From Chlorobiota bacterium (lineage in GTDB: Bacteria; Bacteroidota; Ignavibacteria; OLB7): a DNA stretch of 64,000 bases. Where the stretch lies: assembly GCA_016700335.1 (NCBI GenBank), contig CP065014.1:2641001-2705000 (forward strand), written 5' to 3'. Below are positions 56,709 through 64,000 of the stretch, piece after piece. The translations under genes and the position numbers were made by a program. The stretch's first letter is position 1. The number at the start of each line of letters is the position of its first letter. The notes beneath the pieces were generated by a model. It saw only the letters and a list, made by a program, of their open reading frames with translations. It did not search any database and was not told the DNA's origin.

Positions 56709-57161
56709 ATGAAAAATTATTTTGATAAAGAAATTACTAGTGAAATTATAAATCGAATTAACTTGTTAAATAATAACTCTCAACCTCTTTGGGGTAAAAT
56801 GTCTGTGTCTCAAATGTTAGCTCATTGCAATGTAACTTATGAATTGGTTTATGAAAATAAAAATCCCAAACCAAATTTTTTCAAGAAAATACTGTTGAAA
56901 TTATTTGTTAAAAATTTTGTTGTCAATGAAAAACCTTATAAACAGAATGGTCCAACTGGTAAGGAATTTATTATTAAAATTGATAAAGATTTTGACTCAG
57001 AAAAGAAAAGATTAATTAGTTATTTATTAAAAACACAAAAGTTAGGTGGATCTTATTTTCACAATAAAGAATCTCATTCTTTTGGAGCATTAACAACTAG
57101 TGAATGGAATAATTTATTTTACAAACATCTAGACCACCATTTAAGCCAATTTGGTGTCTAA
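56709..57161 (+). CDS. DUF1569 family protein (DinB-like fold)
   Basis: 150 residues: PLWGKMSVSQMLAHCNVTYEL at about 29-49 and HHLSQFGV at the end are typical of DUF1569, a four-helix DinB-like superfamily with conserved His residues (MLAHC, DHHLSQ) that could bind a metal. It follows the epimerase-like gene by 49 bases and may be co-transcribed. No function is known. Confidence 0.8.
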   Translation: MKNYFDKEITSEIINRINLLNNNSQPLWGKMSVSQMLAHCNVTYELVYENKNPKPNFFKKILLKLFVKNFVVNEKPYKQNGPTGKEFIIKIDKDFDSEKKRLISYLLKTQKLGGSYFHNKESHSFGALTTSEWNNLFYKHLDHHLSQFGV

Positions 57162-57177
57162 AAACTAGGTTTATCTC

Positions 57178-60100
57178 TTAATTACTTTTAACTGGACAAC
57201 CAGACCAATTAGTATTTTTTTCTAAAGTTTCTCCTTTCATTAGTAATGATAAAGAACCTATATTAACATTCTCACCAATTTCAGTATCATATAAAATTAT
57301 ACTTGCTGTTCCAACAGAAGAATAACTTCCTATTTTAATTTTACCTATTTTCATAACTCTATCTTCAAACAAATGAGTTTGTGGTCCGCTCGCTTCATTT
57401 AAAGATACACAATCACCCAATTCAACCATATCAAATTCTGTAATATCTGTAGTATCCATATAAACTTTCTTACCAATTTTTGAACCAAAGAGTCTCATAA
57501 AAAAAGGCAACCAAGGTGTCCCCCTAGTAAACTCTAAAAAGAATGGTACGGCTAATGATTCGTATATAGAAGTTATAGCCTCACTAAACCAAACACCTTT
57601 ACTCCACATAGGCATATGTTTTGGTTTGTACTTCCCAATAAAAATCCATTTAAGAAGAAGTGTAAAAACTAGAGTAGGCAATCCGATAAAGAATAAAAAA
57701 TAAAATGGAAAATATATAATAAATTCCCACCAAGAATAATCAATTAGAATATCATGAATAAAAGCTATAAAAAGTGTGCTACAACAAAGGAGAATTGTTT
57801 CGGGGAGTATACAACGTATAAGCTCAACTATTGCTCTTGCTGCCCAAATAAGTTTGGTTGGTCTGAATGTTAATGATTGATCATAGTCACCACTACCTTG
57901 TCTTCTTGGGAGAGGTATAGATGGTGAACCGAACCAATCTTTAGATTTATGGATTTTAGTTTGCTCTTCATTTGGTGGTAATGATAAAACACCTATTAAC
58001 ATATCATCATTAAGAACATAACCTTGACTGATTAAAGCACTATTTCCAACAAAACTATTACTTCCTATTAAAGTATTTTCAATTATAAGTTGTTGTCCCC
58101 TAACGTCAGTTTCCCCTAATGTAACATTATCGGCTATAAAAGAGTTACTTCCAATTTCCAAGAATGTATGAGATACATTGTTTGCTGTTGAGATCTCAGT
58201 ATATTTTCCAATTTTAGCTCCAAGTAATCTAAATAAAGTTGAAATGTAAACTGTAGCAAATATTTGATGTAGAACTAATAATGATAAAGATATAAGTTGA
58301 TCTGAAAGCCATTTTCTTAAGAATGTAAAACTATAAATTGGGTATTTACCAGACTTAATATTTTGTTGTAATAATCGTGTTAAAATTATTGTTTGAATGG
58401 AAAAAAGTACAATATAAATTAACGAGAGTAATGGCATATAAATGAAATATGAAAAATCATAATCATTAGCATTATTATCAAGTTCTGTAATTAATATAAG
58501 TACTGGCAATAAAGGGGTAAGCAGTGCAAAAGGGAAAATAAATAATAACAAACTAAATATAATATAATAAACTAACTTCTTAATTTTTTTAGTTTCAAGA
58601 GGTAATTGCAATTCACTTATTGATTTAGTTTTTATCAATTCAGCAGGACTACCTTCCCAGATTTCATTAGATTTAATTGTTTTACCTTCATTTAAACAAC
58701 TTAAATCTTTCAGTTCACCCCAATCCTCAATAACAGTATTTCCTTCAATTACGCAAGCACTTCCAATATAGGCGTGGTTTCCTATTATTATTTTACTAAA
58801 TGTTATTGTACCATTTTTAATTTCAACATTACTAAAGTTCACATTAGAGCTTATGCTTACATCATCACCTATTTCTACTAAGTCTTCAGCAGTAATATTA
58901 AAAGCACTAATTTGTGAGTCATTCCCAATTTTAACTCCTCTTAATCTTAAATAAGAACCGTAAATGGGTGTTCCATTTAAAAAATTTATCTGAACTAAAC
59001 GCTCAATTTTTTCAACAAACCACCATCTAAAAAAATATGTTCCCCATAATGGATACACTCCTTCCTTATATTTACCAATTACAACCCACTTTATTAAAAT
59101 ACTTAATAATGAAAGTAATAATGGTATAAAACAGAAAAGGGACAGAGCAGTTAATATAGCATTTATGTGACTTCCAAATTCTGTTTGGATGTAATAATAA
59201 CCTAAATATGGTAAGTATATTTGAGATGCAAATAATCCATATACAAAAATTAAAGATATAGTTTGTGCTATTCCGCATAAAGCATGCCTTAACCAATTTG
59301 TTTCTATAAAGATATTTTTTGTAGGTTTTTTGTCAATCTGTTTTTTATCCCATTCATCAATTAATTTTAAAATAGGTCTGTTCATATAAACATCTTTAAG
59401 TGAGATATTTTTCATCCCACCACCTTTCCTTAACATAGAAACAAAAGTTGCTGCTAACATTGAATGACCATTCAAATCGGTAAAAAAATCACTTGTTACA
59501 CTAACAATTTTGTCAGGAAATATTTTTCGAAGTATCAATATTACTTTTTCTTCAACTCCTTTATCTTCATCAATACTGAAATCATTTAAGTCATCTTGTT
59601 TAATCTGGAATGATTCGGGGGTAGGAAGTAATTTTCTGTTAACTTTACCACTTGGTAATCTTGGCATCTCATCTAAAACCAAAATCAACTGAGGAATCAT
59701 GTAAGAGGGAAGAACATTTAATAACCTTTTCTGAATGTAGGTTTCATTTAATTCAACATTATCTTTTATAATTATGTAACCAACAAGTTGGTCTTGATTA
59801 AAACTATCTTTTTTAATGGTTACTGCAGCAGTTAAAACATCTTCAATAATACTGATTTGATTTTCAATTTCACCTAACTCAATTCTATAACCTCTTAATT
59901 TTATCTGATCATCAATTCTTCCATGGAATTCAATAGTATTATCTTCTTTCATTAATGCTGCATCACCAGATCTATAAATTGTTTCTCCAGGAAAATCAGT
60001 TTGTAAATTTTTGTTTTTCACAAATTTTTCTGTAGTTAATTCTGGCAAATTTATATATCCATTCCCAACTCCCACGCCAGTTATAACAAGCTCTCCAAAA

Positions 60101-61113
60101 TGACCTATTGGAAGTATATTTAAATTTTCATCAACAATTGCATAATGATAATTCGGTAAGGGCAATCCAATAGAAATTTCATCATTTGGCTTTAATTTAA
60201 CCATCGAAGAAGTAACAGTAGTTTCAGTAGGTCCATAACTGTTATAAAACTCTCTTTCTGATGTTGCCCATTTACTAACAACTTGCTTTGAACATGCTTC
60301 TCCTCCAGCGTTTACCAGTCTTAATGTAGGTATATCAGTTCCCATAATTCCGAGCAAACTTGGAACAGCATGCAAAACTGAAATTCCCTTTTCTTTAAGG
60401 AAAAATGATAGCTCATCAATTGCTTTAGATGTCTCAGAATCTGCAACATATAAAGTTGCACCTACGAAATAACTAATCCAAGTCTCCTCACACCACATAT
60501 CAAATGAAATAGAAAAACCTTGATAAACTTTATCATCTTTTGAAATATTTATAATAGATTGTTCAGATCTTATTAAATGGCAAATTTGTCTGTGAGTAAT
60601 TGGTATCCCTTTTGGTTTGCCAGTACTTCCAGATGTATATAAAATATATGCGAAATTTGAAGGCTTAGGCTTTTGAGGAAGTATTGGATTTTCTTTATTT
60701 TTGAATTCGGTTACTTTATATATCTTACAATTAAATGTGATTTGCTTTTCAGTAAAGATTGCTTTAAAACTTATATCATTATATATATTTTCAACTCTAT
60801 CAATAGGCATATCCACATCAATTGGAATGTATGTTGCACCAGCTTTTGTAATTGCCAATACTGCTACATGCAATTCAATACTTCTATGATACCATAACCC
60901 AATACAATCTCCAATATTAATACCATCCTTTATTAAGGAAGATGCAATTTCATCACTCCACTGATCCAGTTCTTTATAAGTAATTTTTTTTTCATTAAAA
61001 ACTACAGCTAGCTTATTTGGATAGGTTTTAACAGTATTTTTAAAAATATCACTTAGTGATTCATTAACAATAAACTCGTCCTTTATATCTCCTAAAAGAA
61101 TACTTTGTTTCAT
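57178..61113 (-). CDS. Pls-type membrane non-ribosomal peptide synthetase (epsilon-poly-amino-acid synthase family)
   Basis: 1311 residues, close to the length of epsilon-poly-L-lysine synthetase. An adenylation domain covers about 20-500 (YTSGSTGKPKG near 158, FDMWCEE near 201, YGPTETT, YRSGD, LRGYRIELGEIE, LPSGKVNRK). A carrier domain spans about 515-580, with the phosphopantetheine serine at residue 551 in FTDLNGHSML. Three tandem units follow, each with two or so transmembrane helices and a left-handed beta-helix segment: TM about 608-680, 840-910 and 1088-1160, each followed by RLxGxKIG hexapeptide-repeat regions. This is the Pls/PosA architecture, where the C-terminal units polymerise the activated amino acid. 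No condensation domain. Divergent from a Sfp-type transferase gene. Confidence 0.9.
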   Translation of the reverse strand: MKQSILLGDIKDEFIVNESLSDIFKNTVKTYPNKLAVVFNEKKITYKELDQWSDEIASSLIKDGINIGDCIGLWYHRSIELHVAVLAITKAGATYIPIDVDMPIDRVENIYNDISFKAIFTEKQITFNCKIYKVTEFKNKENPILPQKPKPSNFAYILYTSGSTGKPKGIPITHRQICHLIRSEQSIINISKDDKVYQGFSISFDMWCEETWISYFVGATLYVADSETSKAIDELSFFLKEKGISVLHAVPSLLGIMGTDIPTLRLVNAGGEACSKQVVSKWATSEREFYNSYGPTETTVTSSMVKLKPNDEISIGLPLPNYHYAIVDENLNILPIGHFGELVITGVGVGNGYINLPELTTEKFVKNKNLQTDFPGETIYRSGDAALMKEDNTIEFHGRIDDQIKLRGYRIELGEIENQISIIEDVLTAAVTIKKDSFNQDQLVGYIIIKDNVELNETYIQKRLLNVLPSYMIPQLILVLDEMPRLPSGKVNRKLLPTPESFQIKQDDLNDFSIDEDKGVEEKVILILRKIFPDKIVSVTSDFFTDLNGHSMLAATFVSMLRKGGGMKNISLKDVYMNRPILKLIDEWDKKQIDKKPTKNIFIETNWLRHALCGIAQTISLIFVYGLFASQIYLPYLGYYYIQTEFGSHINAILTALSLFCFIPLLLSLLSILIKWVVIGKYKEGVYPLWGTYFFRWWFVEKIERLVQINFLNGTPIYGSYLRLRGVKIGNDSQISAFNITAEDLVEIGDDVSISSNVNFSNVEIKNGTITFSKIIIGNHAYIGSACVIEGNTVIEDWGELKDLSCLNEGKTIKSNEIWEGSPAELIKTKSISELQLPLETKKIKKLVYYIIFSLLLFIFPFALLTPLLPVLILITELDNNANDYDFSYFIYMPLLSLIYIVLFSIQTIILTRLLQQNIKSGKYPIYSFTFLRKWLSDQLISLSLLVLHQIFATVYISTLFRLLGAKIGKYTEISTANNVSHTFLEIGSNSFIADNVTLGETDVRGQQLIIENTLIGSNSFVGNSALISQGYVLNDDMLIGVLSLPPNEEQTKIHKSKDWFGSPSIPLPRRQGSGDYDQSLTFRPTKLIWAARAIVELIRCILPETILLCCSTLFIAFIHDILIDYSWWEFIIYFPFYFLFFIGLPTLVFTLLLKWIFIGKYKPKHMPMWSKGVWFSEAITSIYESLAVPFFLEFTRGTPWLPFFMRLFGSKIGKKVYMDTTDITEFDMVELGDCVSLNEASGPQTHLFEDRVMKIGKIKIGSYSSVGTASIILYDTEIGENVNIGSLSLLMKGETLEKNTNWSGCPVKSN

Positions 61114-61190
61114 TAATTAAAATTAAGAAGGTTAAATTTGTTTCATCGTAAAACTATTTATTAAAATAAAAAATATAATTTTTTAATATT

Positions 61191-61820
61191 ATGGAAATAA
61201 AAGTTGAAGTAGAATTTCTTAAAATAAAGTATAAAGAAATTATTACAATTTGGGATATTGATGAGTTTGAATTTAACTTACATAAGCTCCCAGTTTTCAT
61301 TCAATCTTCAATTTTGGAATACAAAGACCCTATGATAAAACAACTTAAAATTGAAGGTAAATTGTTATTGATTAATTTAATACATGAATTTAATTTAGAA
61401 GAAAAGTATAATCTTAATAATATTAAAACTTCTAATACTAATAAACCATACCTAAATGATGAAATTGATTTTTCGATTTCCCATAGCGGTAATGTTGTTA
61501 TTTGTGGTTTATCAATTCATAATAGAATTGGACTTGATTTAGAAAAAATTATTCCAAATAATCTAAATTTATTTGATGAATACTTAACAAAAAAAGAGAT
61601 TTATATGATAAATAAAAATCAAAATCCTAATCAATATTTTTATAATATTTGGACAAGAAAAGAAGCATTGTCTAAAGTTACTGGTTTTGGAATAGAGCTA
61701 AAATTTAACACAGTTGATGTTACAAATGATAATATTATTTTTCAAGGTAAAAATTATAAATTCACTCAACTTGAAATAAATAATAAATTTATTTGCTCCT
61801 TGATAATAGAGGAAAGTTGA
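61191..61820 (+). CDS. 4'-phosphopantetheinyl transferase, Sfp-type
   Basis: 209 residues. FSISHSGNVVICGLS at about 94-108, GLDLEKI at 114-120 (Asp116 and Glu118 as Mg2+ ligands) and WTRKEALSKVTG at 154-165 (Glu158, Lys162) are the three Sfp motifs. It activates carrier proteins by adding phosphopantetheine from CoA. It sits divergently next to the Pls-type NRPS (77 bases between the starts), so the NRPS carrier Ser551 is the obvious substrate. An upstream TAAATTTG (61133-61140) resembles the -7 box. Convergent with the M42 gene 6 bases downstream. Confidence 0.9.
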   Translation: MEIKVEVEFLKIKYKEIITIWDIDEFEFNLHKLPVFIQSSILEYKDPMIKQLKIEGKLLLINLIHEFNLEEKYNLNNIKTSNTNKPYLNDEIDFSISHSGNVVICGLSIHNRIGLDLEKIIPNNLNLFDEYLTKKEIYMINKNQNPNQYFYNIWTRKEALSKVTGFGIELKFNTVDVTNDNIIFQGKNYKFTQLEINNKFICSLIIEES

Positions 61821-61826
61821 ATTTAA

Positions 61827-62924
61827 TTATTTTAAATATTTTAAATCTAATTTAGTGTTTATTGATAATAGGGTTTCATAAATTAATTGAATACAAGATT
61901 CCACATCACCTTTATTAACCATTTCTACAGTTGTATGCATATATCTCAATGGTATTGAAATCAAGCAAGTTGGGACTCCACAACATCCATATGCAAAAGC
62001 ATCAGCATCTGTATCCGTAACGTTTGAAGTAGCTTCAAATTGATATGGGATGTTATTTTTTTTGGCATTATCAATTACTAAATCACGAACTACTTTATGA
62101 ATTGATGGCGCAAAATTTATTACAGCACCTTCACCACATTTAACATCCCCATGAATTTCTTTTTTTATAAAAGGAGTATTTGTATCAAGAGTAACATCAA
62201 TACAAATTGCCAAATCTGGTTCAATATTTTCTACAATCATACTCGCACCATTTAAGCCTACTTCTTCTTGAACAGAATTTACAATGAATAAACTGAATGG
62301 AAGTTTAACATTATTTATATTAATTAACCTTGCAACTTCTGCAATAATAAAGCCACCAATTTTATTATCCAATGACCTTCCAATCCAATTGCCGAAATTT
62401 AAAATCTCAAACTGATCTTCATAAGTTATCAAACATCCAATATGTATTCCTAAAGATTCAACTTGTGATTTACTAGTAGCTCCAATGTCTATACTTAAAT
62501 TTTCTGTTTTTGGAAATGGCTTATTTAATTTTTCACGTATAGAAATTGATGGCCACCCAAAGACTCCTTTAACAATTCCTTTATCGGTAAAAATGTTAAC
62601 CCTTTTTGATGGAGCAATTTGATGATCTATATCACCATTTTTACAAACATGAATAAATCCATCATCAGTTATATATTTAACTTGCCAACTAATTTCATCT
62701 GCATGAGCTTCAATTACAACTTTAAATTTACTTTTGGGATTTATAATTCCCACAACAGTACCATAGTTATCTACGAAATGTTCATCAATATATTTGCCAA
62801 TATAATTCAACCAAATTTTTTGACCATTTGATTCATCTCCAGATGGTGCTGGATTATTTAAATAGTCTTCCAAAAATTTCATAGAAGTACTATTTATAAT
62901 AGATGTTTTATCAAGATTTTTCAT
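61827..62924 (-). CDS. M42 family metallopeptidase (glutamyl aminopeptidase/endoglucanase-like)
   Basis: 365 residues. AHADEISWQVKYI near 73-85 (HxD metal ligand), LDNKIGGFI near 182, QEEVGLNG near 215 (catalytic Glu and ligand Glu) and ISIPLRYMHT near 325 (His ligand) are the co-catalytic zinc motifs of M42. Such enzymes are dodecameric aminopeptidases. A glycyl or acidic residue preference is not deducible. Proximity to the Pls-type NRPS suggests polymer trimming but this is speculation; it is a separate convergent unit. Confidence 0.9.
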   Translation of the reverse strand: MKNLDKTSIINSTSMKFLEDYLNNPAPSGDESNGQKIWLNYIGKYIDEHFVDNYGTVVGIINPKSKFKVVIEAHADEISWQVKYITDDGFIHVCKNGDIDHQIAPSKRVNIFTDKGIVKGVFGWPSISIREKLNKPFPKTENLSIDIGATSKSQVESLGIHIGCLITYEDQFEILNFGNWIGRSLDNKIGGFIIAEVARLININNVKLPFSLFIVNSVQEEVGLNGASMIVENIEPDLAICIDVTLDTNTPFIKKEIHGDVKCGEGAVINFAPSIHKVVRDLVIDNAKKNNIPYQFEATSNVTDTDADAFAYGCCGVPTCLISIPLRYMHTTVEMVNKGDVESCIQLIYETLLSINTKLDLKYLK

Positions 62925-63011
62925 GTTAATATAATTTAAGAAATCATTGTTAAAATAATGGGTATTTAATTCTGAAAATACATTGATTGTAATTAATTTA
63001 AAATAGTTTTT

Positions 63012-63054
63012 TAAAACAAATTGAGCCCATAATTATAAATAATCATGGGCTCAA
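63012..63054 (-). terminator. Terminator after the trmD-rplS unit
   Basis: A 10-bp stem, TTGAGCCCAT and ATGGGCTCAA, is followed by a T-rich stretch on the minus strand. It lies about 60 bases beyond the rplS stop. Confidence 0.75.
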
Positions 63055-63110
63055 AAAATTCAATAATTTTTAAATCATTAATGTAAGAACAACATTATTT
63101 AGTATTACAA

Positions 63111-63491
63111 TTAAGTTGTTTTTGCTCGTACTGCTTTAGTTGAAAGTTCACGCAAATAATATAATTTTGCTCTACGAACTTTACCTTCACGAACAATATT
63201 TATGTTTTGAATTATAGGTGAGTTAAGTTGAAAAATTCTTTCAACACCAACACCATTACTAATTTTGCGAACTGTAAATGTGGCTGAAACTCCAGAGCCT
63301 CTGCGTGAAATAACAATCCCTTCATATTTTTGGATACGTTCTTTTTCACCCTCAACAACACGAACATCAACGCTTATAACATCTCCAGATCTAAAATTTG
63401 GGATGTTTACATCATTACCTCCGTTACGCTCTTTACGTTCTGAGGCAACTTGCGCAATAATTGCGCTCTGTAGTTCTAGAATTGCTTTCAT
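63111..63491 (-). CDS. rplS: 50S ribosomal protein L19
   Basis: 126 residues from ATG at 63491 (MKAILELQSAIIAQVASERK). A TTG two codons upstream would also read but is less likely. FRSGDVISVDVRVVEGEKERIQ and YEGIVISRRGSGVSATFTVRK identify L19, and GKVRRAKLYYLRELSTKAVRAK is the usual C-terminus. It lies downstream of trmD, the common order for this operon. Confidence 0.97.
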   Translation of the reverse strand: MKAILELQSAIIAQVASERKERNGGNDVNIPNFRSGDVISVDVRVVEGEKERIQKYEGIVISRRGSGVSATFTVRKISNGVGVERIFQLNSPIIQNINIVREGKVRRAKLYYLRELSTKAVRAKTT

Positions 63492-63583
63492 TGTCAATTT
63501 TTATTTTTAATTTAATTTTTTCTTAAAGGAAAGTCTAAAACATTATTTTTATAAAAAATATTTTCTATAAAATATCTGATGAT

Positions 63584-64000
63584 TTAAAATTTATCATACA
63601 AGTCAAGTCTCCTTTCCTTAGTTCTGTCAAGTGATTGATTCAATCTCCATTCAGAAATTTTTTTATGATCTCCATTGAGCAAAACCTCTGGAACATTTAA
63701 CCCTCTGAATTCAGCAGGCTTTGTGTACTGAGGTGCTTCTAATAACCCGTCTTGAAAAGAATCGGTTAATGCAGAATCAATATCACTAATCACTTTTGGT
63801 AAAAGCCTAATAACTGAGTCAGATAATGCCATCGCTGGAATTTCACCTCCAGAAAGAACATAATCACCAATTGAGAGTTCCTTAGTGATTAAGGTTTCTC
63901 TTACTCTGTTGTCAATCCCTTTATAGTGTCCACAAAGGATAATCAGATTATTAAGCAAAGATAATTTATTAGAATAACTCTGATTCAACTGTTCACCATC
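63584..64000 (-). CDS. trmD: tRNA (guanine-N1)-methyltransferase TrmD, C-terminal part (cut at right edge)
   Basis: Only the C-terminal 138 residues lie inside the window; the frame is open to base 64000 (reading DGEQLNQSYSNKLSLL). LIILCGHYKGIDNRV and SIGDYVLSGGEIPAMAL are the knot and SAM-binding motifs of TrmD, followed by the tRNA-binding helical region (SFQDGLLEAPQYTKPAEFRG). It forms m1G37 in tRNA. Upstream of rplS by about 90 bases. Confidence 0.95.
   Translation of the reverse strand, partial: DGEQLNQSYSNKLSLLNNLIILCGHYKGIDNRVRETLITKELSIGDYVLSGGEIPAMALSDSVIRLLPKVISDIDSALTDSFQDGLLEAPQYTKPAEFRGLNVPEVLLNGDHKKISEWRLNQSLDRTKERRLDLYDKF

Noticed and set aside
1..64000. tRNA genes, CRISPR arrays, prophage or integrase genes
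   Set aside because: None of the intergenic regions shows a cloverleaf, spaced direct repeats or attachment-site pattern, and no integrase, transposase or capsid gene was seen.

Overview
The window is AT-rich (roughly 30% G+C by eye) and comes from a Gram-negative bacterium of the FCB/Bacteroidota superphylum, plausibly a Kapabacteria- or Ignavibacteria-like lineage rather than a classical Bacteroidetes. The evidence is the many long secreted proteins ending in type IX secretion (T9SS) sorting domains, ASH-like Ig repeats in a LamG protein, lipobox lipoproteins, outer-membrane beta-barrels, Bacteroidota-type TANNTTTG promoter boxes, and weak Shine-Dalgarno sequences with frequent GTG/TTG starts. 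The lineage call is inference; no rRNA is present. No tRNA, rRNA, CRISPR array, insertion sequence or phage was found.

Layout. 1-13 kb is mostly housekeeping: a 3-hydroxyacyl-CoA dehydrogenase (cut by the left edge), a fatty-acid desaturase, a lipoprotein with a degenerate HMA-like fold, a DivIC/FtsB-like division protein, mreC and mreB, tyrS, accD, pyrG, an F420-type NADP oxidoreductase, and guaA. 13-17 kb has a CPBP protease, an Omp85-like barrel and an RlmD-type rRNA methyltransferase. 17-22 kb holds three envelope genes: an inner-membrane-anchored protein with an acidic residue inside its only transmembrane helix, followed by two secreted barrel-like proteins.

22.7-49.3 kb is a secretome island, all on the minus strand. 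It contains a 12-repeat GND-Y protein, a 1736-residue LamG/ASH/cohesin-like T9SS protein, a lipoprotein-lipase-PQQ-repeat operon, and a tandemly duplicated three-gene cassette. Each cassette encodes a Rax2-like propeller T9SS protein (A), a small barrel (B) and a zinc-dependent phospholipase C-like T9SS protein (C). There are two complete copies plus a decaying third A copy whose T9SS tail is nearly intact. An endosialidase-type tail protein, a secreted protein of unknown function and an 892-residue propeller/Ig T9SS protein lie upstream.

49.5-64 kb returns to core genes: ispE, plsX, an MGDG-synthase-like glycosyltransferase, an ABC ATPase, an Nramp-family transporter with no ordinary start codon, an NAD(P) epimerase-like protein, a DUF1569 protein, an M42 aminopeptidase, rplS and trmD (cut by the right edge). 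Among them is a divergent pair: a Pls-type membrane NRPS (adenylation - carrier - three transmembrane/left-handed-helix units) and a Sfp-type phosphopantetheinyl transferase. This pair is the best candidate for an undescribed biosynthetic system, probably making an isopeptide-linked homopolymer of a basic amino acid. The duplicated propeller/barrel/phospholipase cassette is the best candidate for an undescribed secreted system.
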